Part shown: in pieces, positions 1-7,646 of the stretch
How the letters are laid out: each line of letters starts with the position of its first letter
Position numbering within the stretch: position 1 is the stretch's first letter
Assembly: GCA_016764415.1 (NCBI GenBank)
Contig: JAESRY010000068.1
Location: 11,590-23,482, forward strand
Reading direction: 5' to 3'
Origin: Cycloclasticus sp.
Lineage (GTDB): Bacteria; Pseudomonadota; Gammaproteobacteria; Methylococcales; Cycloclasticaceae
Length of the DNA: 11,893 nucleotides
Program-made: the position numbers and the translations under genes
Notes under the pieces: model-generated
The model's input: only the letters and a program-made list of their open reading frames with translations
What the model was told of the DNA's origin: nothing
Databases searched by the model: none

Positions 1-266
1 TAATCGAAACTCAGCATCAAAAAGATGTGGATCGCGTATTAGTTATTGACTGCTCTGAATCGACACAAATTTCACGCGTTAAACAACGAAATCAATTAAG
101 CGATGAAACAATCAGCTCAATCATGTCGACCCAATGTTCTCGGGCATTTCGTTTAGAACAGGCGAATGAAGTGATTACGAATGAAGGTTCGCTAGAGGAC
201 TTAGAACAGTGCGTACAGGCTTTGCACGAACGTTACTTAGAAATAAGCAGTAGCCAAAATTCGTAA
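1..266 (+). CDS. coaE: Dephospho-CoA kinase, C-terminal part (partial)
   Basis: CoaE phosphorylates the 3'-hydroxyl of the ribose of dephospho-CoA with ATP, the last step of coenzyme A synthesis, in the cytoplasm. Only the C-terminal ~88 residues are present. The reading frame is open to the left edge, so the ATP-binding P-loop lies outside the window. The visible part matches the family's C-terminal half: the strand with RVLVIDCSESTQ, the arginine-rich lid-like stretch (SRVKQRNQLSDE), the QCSRAFRLEQANEVITNEGS segment corresponding to E. coli QATREARLAVADDVIDNNG, and a final helix ending HERYLEI. A GTG at position 27 lies inside the conserved domain and is not a real start. zapD follows 41 bases later on the same strand, the usual coaE-zapD-yacG order. 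Identification is firm; the truncation is due to the window edge. Confidence 0.93.
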   Translation, partial: IETQHQKDVDRVLVIDCSESTQISRVKQRNQLSDETISSIMSTQCSRAFRLEQANEVITNEGSLEDLEQCVQALHERYLEISSSQNS

Positions 267-307
267 TATCCTGCAAAATAACGATTTTAAAATCCCATAA
301 TCATCTA

Positions 308-1075
308 GTGCCTGATCAAATTACATACGAATTACCTCTTAGCGAACGTATTCGCACCTTTTTAAGATTAGAGGGTTTATTTGAGCAAATACAGCACTTT
401 TCTCAACACGACAACGAGTGGCATAATCGAGCTGAACTCAGTTGTCTGCTTGATATACTCGCTCTTTCTGGCCGAACAGACTTAAAAAATGAAATTTCTA
501 AAGAAGTTGAGAGACATACCAAGTCCTTAGTCATTTTTGCACAAAACCCCAACGTTGACAGTAACAAACTAGAGCAAAGTATCGAACAACTTAGCCAATT
601 GAATTTAACCTTGCTTTCTTCTCAAGGTAAACTTGATTACATTGTTAGCCAAGTCGATTTGCTCAAGTGTTTGGCGCAGCGTAATTGCCTTCCTGGTGGG
701 ACATGTGATTTTGACCTACCTGCTTATCATTTTTGGCTGAACCAACCCTTGTTAGATCGCCGCGAACAAATCCAATCGTGGACTCAACACCTTGTTCCTA
801 TCCAACAAGCGATTAATTTATTGCTTCAGTTTATCCGTGCCAGCGCTGTTCCTATACAAAAAACAGCTCATGCTGGTTTTTATCAACAAACGCTAGAAGG
901 CGCTCAACCTATCAAGTTATTACGCGTTTCACTGCAGAAAGACTCGCCTTATTTCACCGAAATAAGTGGTGGAAAGCACCGGTTCACCGTGCGTTTTATG
1001 AAGCCTTCAGGGTCAGAAAGGCCTCAACAAACATCGGCTGATGTGAATTTCTCACTCAGTATTTGTCAGTTATAA
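308..1075 (+). CDS. zapD: Cell division protein ZapD (FtsZ-filament crosslinker)
   Basis: ZapD (formerly YacF, DUF1342) is a cytoplasmic dimer that binds the C-terminal peptide of FtsZ and bundles its filaments at the Z-ring. The 255-residue product is close to the E. coli length of about 247. Family landmarks are the N-terminal [15 protein letters not shown] (residues 8-22), the central [17 protein letters not shown] (128-144, near-identical in type to E. coli), GFYQQTLEG (190-198) and [11 protein letters not shown] (220-230) near the end. The start is a GTG. No in-frame ATG lies nearby, and this start leaves a short leader before the conserved N-terminus, but I see no good Shine-Dalgarno, so translation may be modest or coupled to coaE. 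yacG begins 4 bases after the stop, so the two are almost certainly co-transcribed. Its partner FtsZ is encoded on the opposite strand in the same window. Confidence 0.95.
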   Translation: MPDQITYELPLSERIRTFLRLEGLFEQIQHFSQHDNEWHNRAELSCLLDILALSGRTDLKNEISKEVERHTKSLVIFAQNPNVDSNKLEQSIEQLSQLNLTLLSSQGKLDYIVSQVDLLKCLAQRNCLPGGTCDFDLPAYHFWLNQPLLDRREQIQSWTQHLVPIQQAINLLLQFIRASAVPIQKTAHAGFYQQTLEGAQPIKLLRVSLQKDSPYFTEISGGKHRFTVRFMKPSGSERPQQTSADVNFSLSICQL

Positions 1076-1079
1076 CGCC

Positions 1080-1262
1080 ATGACAACATCTGTTAATTGC
1101 CCTACTTGTAAGAAACAAGTCATATGGATTCCAACATCAGAATTCAAGCCGTTCTGCTCTGAACGCTGTAAGTTGATTGACCTGGGTGAATGGGCCTCTG
1201 AGCAACACAGTATTGCTGGGGAACAAGCCTTTCTACCTGATCAGCCACTCGATGATTATTAA
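1080..1262 (+). CDS. yacG: DNA gyrase inhibitor YacG, zinc-binding
   Basis: YacG is a small zinc protein that in E. coli binds the GyrB C-terminal region and blocks DNA binding by gyrase. The 60-residue product has the family's four-cysteine zinc site: C7-P-T-C10 followed by C26-S-E-R-C30, in the pattern CxxC-15-CxxxC. The typical [13 protein letters not shown] stretch follows (residues 29-41) and an acidic tail ends in DDY. The ATG start lies 4 bases downstream of the zapD stop, pointing to translational coupling. Its stop is 9 bases from the stop of the opposite-strand mutT/thiE gene, so the two transcription units converge with almost no spacer, and I see no hairpin terminator between them. 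Confidence 0.95.
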   Translation: MTTSVNCPTCKKQVIWIPTSEFKPFCSERCKLIDLGEWASEQHSIAGEQAFLPDQPLDDY

Positions 1263-1271
1263 GCTATTCTT

Positions 1272-2198
1272 TTAGAAACCACGAATACCCGCGACACCTC
1301 GCGCGCCATTAAGTTTCGCTCTATCTAAATCTTGTTTGTTTAACCCCCCCAACGCATAAATTGGCATAGGTAAAACCTCATCTACTAACTGGCCAAGAAT
1401 CTGCCAGCCCAACGGTTTAGCTTCATGATGGGTCTTTGTCTTTTGTACAGGAGAAAGCGTGGCGAATAGCACGCCCATATCTTTTGCCTTTTTCAACTCG
1501 GCTCCGTTATGGCACGATGTCGCTATGGATATATTATTGGGCAAAGGCTGATCGATATTATTCAATTCATGGGCGCTTAAATGAACACCGTCTGCTTGCA
1601 ATTCAATCCCCACAGCCAATGTTGTATTTAAATACAACCGTACATTAGTTCGCTTTGCTTTATCAACCGCTTGCTTTGCTAGTGCTTTAAATGCTGGTGA
1701 TGCTAATGATTTAGCACGAAGCTGAATCATAGTGTAGCCCTGTTCAATCAACTTATCTAAGTGGGTTAACATCATCGCTTCATCACCCAAACACTCGTCA
1801 ATGATAGGGTAAAAATCAGGCAACATAAGTTGATTAATAATCGCTTGATTAGCGTCTGGAAAAGAAAACTTATTGAGGTTTGAGATGGCCACCCACTTTA
1901 TGGGCTGTCGCTCCAGACCGCGTGCTTCACCTTGGAATATATCAATAAGGTGCACATTGAGATGAACAAATAAATCATTGTAATAATGTTCAATGTTGAT
2001 TAATGGCGTTGAGGACAACACCTCGATACCCAACTCTTCATACAATTCACGTTTTAATGCTTGCTCTACTGTTTCACCCTTTTCAAGTTTGCCACCGGGA
2101 AATTCCCACAAGCCCCCTTGATGTGCTGACTCGTCACGTTGGCTAATAAGCACTTCACCTTTCGAGTTCTTAATTACGCCAACTGCTACGTTCAACAT
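1272..2198 (-). CDS. MutT-type Nudix hydrolase fused to a ThiE/TenI-like domain
   Basis: This is a two-domain protein of 308 residues. The N-terminal ~130 residues form a MutT-like Nudix domain, expected to hydrolyse oxidised nucleotides such as 8-oxo-dGTP to the monophosphate and pyrophosphate. The Nudix box is complete (G36-x5-E42-x7-REL-Y-EELGI, to residue 58), preceded by LWEFPGG. Residues ~132-308 resemble thiamine-phosphate synthase: IQLRAKSL (R161, K163), ADGVHLSAHEL, LSPVQKTKTH, YALGGLN and GVAGIRGF. By alignment from memory to B. subtilis ThiE, the two metal-binding aspartates are replaced (T192, E211), so TMP synthase activity is doubtful. Fusions of this kind are known in Pseudomonas and relatives. 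GTG at 2201 directly precedes ATG at 2198; I chose the ATG, but the Shine-Dalgarno is weak for both. The gene follows argJ by 13 bases and is probably co-transcribed with it. Confidence 0.9.
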   Translation of the reverse strand: MLNVAVGVIKNSKGEVLISQRDESAHQGGLWEFPGGKLEKGETVEQALKRELYEELGIEVLSSTPLINIEHYYNDLFVHLNVHLIDIFQGEARGLERQPIKWVAISNLNKFSFPDANQAIINQLMLPDFYPIIDECLGDEAMMLTHLDKLIEQGYTMIQLRAKSLASPAFKALAKQAVDKAKRTNVRLYLNTTLAVGIELQADGVHLSAHELNNIDQPLPNNISIATSCHNGAELKKAKDMGVLFATLSPVQKTKTHHEAKPLGWQILGQLVDEVLPMPIYALGGLNKQDLDRAKLNGARGVAGIRGF

Positions 2199-2211
2199 CA
2201 CTACACGTTAG

Positions 2212-3432
2212 CTAAGAACGGTATTCAGCATTAATTTTGACATAGTCGTACGAAAAATCGCAGGTTAAAACCGTCGCAGAGTATTCACCTTGAGATAACA
2301 GGACGCGCACTTTTATTTCCTCTTGATTCATCACCGCTTGCCCTTTCTCTTCGGTGTAATCAACTGAGCGTTGACCCGCTTGGACGATACAAACGTCATC
2401 TAAATAGATAGAAACCTCATCCACATTAATATTACTTATATTTGCACGGCCAACAGCCGCTAGTATTCTGCCCCAATTGGGGTCAGATGCAAAAAAAGCG
2501 GTTTTTACCAATGGTGAATGGGCAATTGTGTACGCGACCTCTTTAGCATCCTCAACACTCTCAGCTTGTTCCACTTGCACTTTAATTAGCTTGGTTGCTC
2601 CCTCGCCATCACGCACAATCGCTTCCGCCAACGAACAACAAACGTGTTGCAAAGCAGATAAGAATTTCGCGTAGCGTGGGTCATCTATAGACGTAATGAA
2701 AGGTAGCTCTACCGCCCCTGTTGCCATTAGAACGACGGCATCATTAGTCGATGTGTCACCGTCTACCGATATGCTATTAAAAGAAACGTCGACGGATTCT
2801 TTGAGCATCTGCTGAAGCAAATTTTTAGCAATCGGCATATCTGTCGCAATATAAGACAGCATCGTCGCCATATCGGGCCGAATCATGCCTGAACCTTTTG
2901 CAATTCCCGTTATTGTTACTTCTTTGCCATCAACTTCAAAAGAAACTGTAGAGCCCTTTTGACAGGTGTCTGTCGTCATAATGGCTTTCGTTGCGGCTAA
3001 CCAATTATCGGCGCTTAAAGAAGTAACGGCAGCTTGTAAACCACCTATTAGCTTATCAACAGGGAGCGTTTCGCCAATAACACCTGTTGAAAAGGGCAAG
3101 ATTGTTGATGCGTCTGATTGGACCTGCTTCGCCAGAGCTTCACAACATTGCTTTGCGGTCTGTATGCCTGCGTTGCCAAGCCCTGCATTTGCATTACCGG
3201 AGTTAATTAATAGAAAGCGCGGTGAATTTATTACCAAATGTTTTTTAGCCAACAACACGGGCGCTGCGCAAAATTTATTGTTGGTGAATACGGCTGCTAG
3301 TTGAGTCTTATCACTCAACTCAAAAAGCGTTAAATCATCTCGTTGCGTTTGTGAAATTCCCGCCGATGCAGTTCCGATACGAATACCGTTAATCGATTTC
3401 AACTTTAATGGAACAATTCCTCCCACAGGCAT
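2212..3432 (-). CDS. argJ: ArgJ, glutamate N-acetyltransferase / amino-acid acetyltransferase
   Basis: ArgJ transfers the acetyl group from N-acetylornithine to glutamate, recycling it in the cyclic arginine pathway; many versions also use acetyl-CoA. The 406-residue product is full length. It carries the oxyanion-hole motif STGVIGE (residues 116-121, T117-G118) and the self-cleavage site KGSGMIRPDMATML. T190 is the expected nucleophile, freed as the new N-terminus of the beta chain by cleavage after A189. DGEGATK (275-281), SDPNWGRI (316-323) and the C-terminal YVKINAEYRS are also typical. The ATG start has a good Shine-Dalgarno, AGGAG at 3441-3445, 8 bases away. The 73-base gap to secA holds a small 4-bp hairpin (3459-3469) but no convincing promoter or Arg-box. 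Sequence alone cannot decide whether it also has N-acetylglutamate synthase activity. Confidence 0.97.
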   Translation of the reverse strand: MPVGGIVPLKLKSINGIRIGTASAGISQTQRDDLTLFELSDKTQLAAVFTNNKFCAAPVLLAKKHLVINSPRFLLINSGNANAGLGNAGIQTAKQCCEALAKQVQSDASTILPFSTGVIGETLPVDKLIGGLQAAVTSLSADNWLAATKAIMTTDTCQKGSTVSFEVDGKEVTITGIAKGSGMIRPDMATMLSYIATDMPIAKNLLQQMLKESVDVSFNSISVDGDTSTNDAVVLMATGAVELPFITSIDDPRYAKFLSALQHVCCSLAEAIVRDGEGATKLIKVQVEQAESVEDAKEVAYTIAHSPLVKTAFFASDPNWGRILAAVGRANISNINVDEVSIYLDDVCIVQAGQRSVDYTEEKGQAVMNQEEIKVRVLLSQGEYSATVLTCDFSYDYVKINAEYRS

Positions 3433-3505
3433 ACTGTCGACTCCTATTCGTGTCTTAAACCCGAAGGGTATAAGTGTCGTTCATACAAATAATTTCGGTT
3501 CAGTT

Positions 3506-6178
3506 TTATAGCTTGCCGTGGCATTGCTTAAACTTTTTACCTGAACCACAAGGACAGGATTCATTACGACCCACTTTCTTATCTGAGCGTTTAAACGGTT
3601 GGCCTTTATCCGCTTCTTCGCTCACAGGTTCATCATCCAACGCATTAGCATCGGCATGCTGAAATTCCATTTTCTGCTGTACCCGGCGTTGATTATCAAT
3701 CGCCTGAACATCTTCTTCAGCCCTAACTTGCACTTTTGTGACCAGCATAACCACTTCGTTCTTTAACGCGTCTAACAAACTTGTAAATAACTGGAACGCT
3801 TCACGCTTATATTCTTGCTTAGGGTCTTTTTGTGCGTAGCCTCGTAAGTGAATCCCCTGCCTTAAGTGATCCATTGCACCTAGATGATCTCGCCATAGAG
3901 AATCCAGTGTTTGCAACATTACCGCTTTTTCAAAGTGACGCAAAACTTCAGCACCGGCTAGAATTTCTTTTTTGGCATACGCCTCATCAACGTTTTTATG
4001 AATCTGCTCACGCAAGGTCTCTTCATTCAAGCTACTGTCGTCTTCCAATAGCTGCTTAATATCTAATTTACACAAGAATTCTTCTTCTAACGCTACTTGT
4101 AAGCCATCTACATCCCACTGTTCTTCCATAGACTGCTGTGGAATATATTGGCTAATAAGCTGTCCAAGTACATCGTCGCGAATTGAAGTGATCGTGTCGG
4201 CTATGTTTGACGCCTCCATAATCTCGTTGCGTTGTTCGTATATCACCTTACGCTGGTCATTAGCTACATCATCGTATTGAAGCAGTTGTTTACGAATGTC
4301 AAAGTTATGCCCTTCAACTTTTCGCTGTGCATTTTCAATCGCTTTGCTAACCCACGGATGCTCTATCGACTCGCCATTTTCCAAGCCTAACTTTTGCATC
4401 AAGCCCGCTACTCGTTCAGATGCAAAAATACGCATCAAACTATCTTCTAACGACAAGTAAAAACGGCTTGAACCCGGGTCACCTTGTCGGCCAGATCGGC
4501 CTCTTAACTGGTTATCAATACGGCGTGATTCATGGCGTTCCGTGCCGATAACGCGCAAACCACCCGCATCAATCACCGCCTGATGTTTTTCTTGCCATTG
4601 TGGCGAAGCTGCATTCTCTTCGTCCTTTCCGCCCAACACGATATCCGTTCCACGACCCGCCATATTGGTGGCGATAGTCACTGAACCTGACGCACCTGCA
4701 TTGGCAATAATCTGCGCTTCTCTTTCGTGCTGTTTTGCATTCAACACTTCATGCGGCACTTTCTTTTTAGTTAAGTTGTCTGAAATAAATTCAGATACTT
4801 CTATCGACGTAGTGCCGACTAAAACCGGTTGTTTCCGTTTGTAGCAATCTTCTATATCTTCTACAACCGCTTCATATTTTTCTTTCGCTGTTTGATAAAT
4901 CAAGTCACCCGCATCTTCGCGCATCATGTCTCTATGCGTTGGGATAACAATAACTTCTAATCCATAAATTTGCTGGAATTCAAAGGCTTCGGTATCGGCC
5001 GTACCTGTCATTCCAGAGAGCTTGTCATACATTCTAAAGAAGTTCTGGAATGTAATAGCTGCCATGGTTTGATTTTCGCTTTGGATTTTTACATTTTCCT
5101 TCGCTTCAACGGCTTGATGTAATCCTTCTCCCCAGCGTCTGCCAGGCATAGTCCGGCCTGTAAATTCATCAACGATAACCACTTGGTCTTTTTGTAAGAT
5201 GTAATCGACATCTTTTTGGTACAGCGCTCTCGCACGTAATGCCGCATAAACGTGATGCATCAAGCCAACATTCGCCGCATCATATAAGCTTTCATTTTCA
5301 CTTAATAAGCCACATTCTGTCAGCAAATCTTCAATTCTCTCGTGTCCTAATTCCGTTAAGAAAACCTGCTTTGCTTTTTCATCTACTTTAAAGTCACCTG
5401 ACTCCTTCGTTTCACCTTCATTCTCTTCTACTTCTTTTGTGAAATCCTTCGTCAGTTCATTTAGCTGAATGTACAAGTCGCTTTTATCTTCGGTAGGGCC
5501 CGAAATTATAAGCGGCGTTCTCGCCTCATCGATAAGGATAGAATCCTCTTCATCAATAATCGCATAATTGAGTTTGCGCTGTACTTTATCTTCAACACTA
5601 AACGCCATGTTATCGCGCAAGTAGTCAAAGCCAAATTCGTTATTTGTGCCGTAGGTAATATCCGCTGCATAAGCTTCACGACGCTGCTCAGGGCTCATTA
5701 CATTAATAATAACCCCCGTTGACATACCTAAAAACTCGAACAGCTGGCCCATCCACTCGGAATCACGCTCGGCTAAATAGTCGTTCACCGTGACCATGTG
5801 CACGCCTTCGCCCGGTAGTGCATTCAAGTAGGCCGCCAGCGTAGCCACCAAGGTTTTACCCTCGCCTGTTTTCATTTCAGCAATGCGTCCATCATTCAAT
5901 ACCATACCGCCAATCAACTGAACATCGAAATGACGCATTCCTAAGGCTCGAACACCTGCTTCCCGAACCACTGAAAATGCCTCTGGCAAAATATCTTCTA
6001 ATGTTTCTCCAGCGTCTAACCGACCTCTGAATTCTTCAGTTTTGGCTTTCAGTGCAGCATCGTCTAAGGCTTTAATTTGCTCCTCAAACGCATTGGTGTT
6101 GTTGACGATTTTTTGTTTTGCTTTAACCAGCCGATCATTGCGGCTACCAAACAATTTTTTTGCGATGGTTGAAATCAT
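3506..6178 (-). CDS. secA: SecA, preprotein translocase ATPase
   Basis: SecA is the motor ATPase that pushes unfolded preproteins through SecYEG at the inner membrane. The 890-residue product is full length (E. coli 901). It has the N-terminal FGSRNDR segment, Walker A MKTGEGKT (K108), Walker B DEED at 209-212 followed by [20 protein letters not shown] (389-397), [10 protein letters not shown] (504-513) and [10 protein letters not shown] (560-569). The C-terminal zinc motif is C875-P-C877 ... C886-H887, the SecB and lipid contact site, joined by a polar linker at about residues 835-868. The usual Walker B in SecA is DEVD; here the third residue is glutamate. The ATG at 6178 aligns with the E. 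coli N-terminus but has no clear Shine-Dalgarno. An 88-base gap separates it from the upstream peptidase gene, and no secM-like gene precedes it. Confidence 0.98.
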   Translation of the reverse strand: MISTIAKKLFGSRNDRLVKAKQKIVNNTNAFEEQIKALDDAALKAKTEEFRGRLDAGETLEDILPEAFSVVREAGVRALGMRHFDVQLIGGMVLNDGRIAEMKTGEGKTLVATLAAYLNALPGEGVHMVTVNDYLAERDSEWMGQLFEFLGMSTGVIINVMSPEQRREAYAADITYGTNNEFGFDYLRDNMAFSVEDKVQRKLNYAIIDEEDSILIDEARTPLIISGPTEDKSDLYIQLNELTKDFTKEVEENEGETKESGDFKVDEKAKQVFLTELGHERIEDLLTECGLLSENESLYDAANVGLMHHVYAALRARALYQKDVDYILQKDQVVIVDEFTGRTMPGRRWGEGLHQAVEAKENVKIQSENQTMAAITFQNFFRMYDKLSGMTGTADTEAFEFQQIYGLEVIVIPTHRDMMREDAGDLIYQTAKEKYEAVVEDIEDCYKRKQPVLVGTTSIEVSEFISDNLTKKKVPHEVLNAKQHEREAQIIANAGASGSVTIATNMAGRGTDIVLGGKDEENAASPQWQEKHQAVIDAGGLRVIGTERHESRRIDNQLRGRSGRQGDPGSSRFYLSLEDSLMRIFASERVAGLMQKLGLENGESIEHPWVSKAIENAQRKVEGHNFDIRKQLLQYDDVANDQRKVIYEQRNEIMEASNIADTITSIRDDVLGQLISQYIPQQSMEEQWDVDGLQVALEEEFLCKLDIKQLLEDDSSLNEETLREQIHKNVDEAYAKKEILAGAEVLRHFEKAVMLQTLDSLWRDHLGAMDHLRQGIHLRGYAQKDPKQEYKREAFQLFTSLLDALKNEVVMLVTKVQVRAEEDVQAIDNQRRVQQKMEFQHADANALDDEPVSEEADKGQPFKRSDKKVGRNESCPCGSGKKFKQCHGKL

Positions 6179-6223
6179 TAGTGTTCGATTCTATATGTAA
6201 AACGAAAGGCCGAATGATACCGC

Positions 6224-6251
6224 ATAATATGGTATGACTGGCATTTGAAAA
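6224..6251 (-). promoter_or_regulatory. Candidate sigma70-type promoter for secA
   Basis: Reading the minus strand, TTTTCA (6251-6246) resembles a -35 box (4 of 6 matches). It is followed after 16 bases by TATTAT (6229-6224), 5 of 6 matches to the -10 consensus. This would give a leader of roughly 40 bases before the secA ATG. It lies in the only gap between the peptidase gene and secA. AT-rich DNA produces such matches by chance, so this is a suggestion only. Confidence 0.3.
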
Positions 6252-6274
6252 CGCGAATTTATTGAATTATCGCG
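6248..6274 (-). terminator. Weak candidate terminator at the end of the M23 peptidase gene
   Basis: On the minus strand the arms CGCGA (6274-6270) and TCGCG (6256-6252) can pair as a 5-bp GC-rich stem with a 13-base loop, followed immediately by TTTT (6251-6248). The peptidase stop codon (6269-6267) lies in the loop. The stem is short and the T-run brief, so it may be partial or non-functional. If it works, secA would depend mainly on its own promoter. Confidence 0.25.
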
Positions 6275-7178
6275 CGCTATAAAGGTATTTGCGCGGATTT
6301 ACTTTCTTGCCGTGACGTAAAACTTCGAAATGTACGTGAGGCCCAGTTGAACGGCCTGTTGATCCCATTTTTGCGATGACATCACTTTGTTTCACCATAT
6401 TGCCCATATTCACTAAGATCTCTTTATTGTGCCCATAGCGAGTCACATAGCCCGAGCCATGATCAACTTCAATCAAGTTACCATAACCATTCCTATCACC
6501 CGCCCACGTTACGATACCCGAGGCTGCTGCTAATACATGTGTGCCAGTTTTTCCAGCAATGTCCACACCGTGATGAAATCTCCGTTTTCCTGTGAATGGA
6601 TCAGCACGGTAACCATAATGAGACGATAACCAGCCTTTTTCTACAGGCAAACCCGCTGGGCGTACTTCTTTAGATAGACGTTTATTGGCTGAGAATGTAT
6701 CAAGCAAGTTTAACTGTTTTTCACGCAGGCTTAATTGCTCATCAAGACGTTGAATATCTTGCAAAAGCTGGCCTTCTGTAAAGCTTTCTGGGTCACTAAC
6801 AATATCAGCACTACCTACTGCAGGTAATTCATCAAAATTGAACTCGGGTGCATTCAGCTTTGCCTTCTTGGCCAAATGCTCACCTACGGCATTCAGCCTA
6901 GTTAACTGCGCTTGCATTTGCCCCACACGTAACGCCATTCCATCTAAGGTATTGCGCATTTTTTCCTGCAACCTTTCAAGTTCCGCACGTTGTACGAGTA
7001 ATTCTTGAACAACAACGGCTTCTTGTTTAGCAATTTGGCTTACCGGCGCTTGTGAAAATGTAAAATAGCCCACCAACAACACCGTAAAACCGCATATTAA
7101 CGCGGTAATGATGTTTTTTTGGCTATTAGAAAAACTGATGGATTTCTTTTGGCCTTTTGTTAACAGTATAATTTGCAT
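6267..7178 (-). CDS. Membrane-anchored M23 (LytM) family metallopeptidase
   Basis: Likely a periplasmic peptidoglycan endopeptidase held in the inner membrane. In the 303-residue form starting at ATG 7178, a short basic N-terminus is followed by one transmembrane segment (about residues 23-41, IITALICGFTVLLVGY), predicted coiled-coil regions (~47-107 and ~135-162), and a C-terminal LytM domain (~180-303). All expected catalytic elements are present: H202-x3-D206 in FHHGVDIAG, H250 in RYGHN, and H281-x-H283 in GPHVHFEV. It therefore looks enzymatically active, unlike the degenerate EnvC/NlpD activators. An upstream in-frame GTG at 7202 would add 8 residues; I prefer ATG because MQIILLTKG resembles family N-termini, but neither start has a clear Shine-Dalgarno. 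A homologous gene sits between the DUF721 gene and secA in Pseudomonas. Its precise substrate and partners are not known to me. Confidence 0.92.
   Translation of the reverse strand: MQIILLTKGQKKSISFSNSQKNIITALICGFTVLLVGYFTFSQAPVSQIAKQEAVVVQELLVQRAELERLQEKMRNTLDGMALRVGQMQAQLTRLNAVGEHLAKKAKLNAPEFNFDELPAVGSADIVSDPESFTEGQLLQDIQRLDEQLSLREKQLNLLDTFSANKRLSKEVRPAGLPVEKGWLSSHYGYRADPFTGKRRFHHGVDIAGKTGTHVLAAASGIVTWAGDRNGYGNLIEVDHGSGYVTRYGHNKEILVNMGNMVKQSDVIAKMGSTGRSTGPHVHFEVLRHGKKVNPRKYLYSAR
7167..7172 (+). promoter_or_regulatory. Candidate -10 box for dciA inside the peptidase gene
   Basis: A perfect TATAAT on the plus strand lies just inside the 5' end of the opposite-strand peptidase gene. Transcription starting about 7 bases downstream would begin at the peptidase start codon and give a leader of about 25-30 bases before the dciA ATG at 7206. 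The -35 at the right spacing is poor (TTCTTT). The gap between the two divergent genes is only 27 bases, so the dciA promoter must overlap the peptidase coding sequence. Confidence 0.35.
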
Positions 7179-7205
7179 AGTATTAAAATTTATTAATGTC
7201 ACTCT

Positions 7206-7646
7206 ATGTTTAAACGATCATCCAAATACAATAATGCATCGAATGGTCTACAACGTATTCAGCAAAACCTTGTTCAGCAGCGGCGGTTGCTTAATATTGT
7301 CCAATCATGCCTTAGCGAAGAACTGGCAACACATTGCTTGCACGTGACCTTACATAAAAACAAAGTCACTCTATTTACCAACTCTTCAATCTGGGCCTCA
7401 AAGTTAACGTATATGCGGCCCGTTATTTTAAAAACTCTATCAGATCAATTTAGTGATACAGTTCATGCTTTGAAAGTTAAAGTGTTAATTAATCAAACAG
7501 CTACTCACCTAAAAAAACCAAAAAAACTATCTAATAAGGCGCTTAATATCTTATCTAACTCTAATTCCAGCGCGCCTAACGACAAACTCAGCACGTCAAT
7601 GAGCAAACTCATTACGACACTAAAAAAGAATAAGCTATGTGACTAA
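7206..7646 (+). CDS. dciA: DciA-type helicase loader (DUF721)
   Basis: DciA interacts with the replicative helicase DnaB and helps load it at the origin in bacteria that lack DnaC or DnaI. The 146-residue product has the DUF721 layout: a helical N-terminal stretch ([21 protein letters not shown], residues 15-35, described here by span), then [20 protein letters not shown] (38-57) and the diagnostic [19 protein letters not shown] (60-78). The remaining ~50 residues are rich in lysine, serine and asparagine and look disordered, as in other DciA tails. Location between lpxC and the M23-secA pair is the usual one in non-enteric Gammaproteobacteria. It is the only plus-strand gene between yacG and the right edge. 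Its TAA stop (7644-7646) shares two bases with the lpxC TAG on the other strand. No Shine-Dalgarno is evident before the ATG. Confidence 0.88.
   Translation: MFKRSSKYNNASNGLQRIQQNLVQQRRLLNIVQSCLSEELATHCLHVTLHKNKVTLFTNSSIWASKLTYMRPVILKTLSDQFSDTVHALKVKVLINQTATHLKKPKKLSNKALNILSNSNSSAPNDKLSTSMSKLITTLKKNKLCD

Noticed and set aside
1263..1271. Terminator between the convergent yacG and mutT/thiE genes
   Set aside because: The gap is only 9 bases and I could find no stem-loop around it, only a few T residues.
2199..2260. TPP riboswitch for the ThiE-like domain
   Set aside because: The spacer upstream of the fusion gene is only about 13 bases and none of the conserved riboswitch core is visible.
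2966..3304. A 112-codon plus-strand open frame within argJ
   Set aside because: Entirely antisense to conserved ArgJ motifs, with no family resemblance, so it is explained by the codon pattern of argJ.
3459..3469. Hairpin ACCC-TTC-GGGT in the secA-argJ gap as a terminator or attenuator
   Set aside because: The stem has only 4 pairs and there is no real T-run; too weak to call as a feature.
6179..6266. A SecM-type secretion monitor upstream of secA
   Set aside because: The 88-base gap cannot encode a signal peptide plus arrest sequence; the gene upstream is an M23 peptidase with no arrest-like tail.
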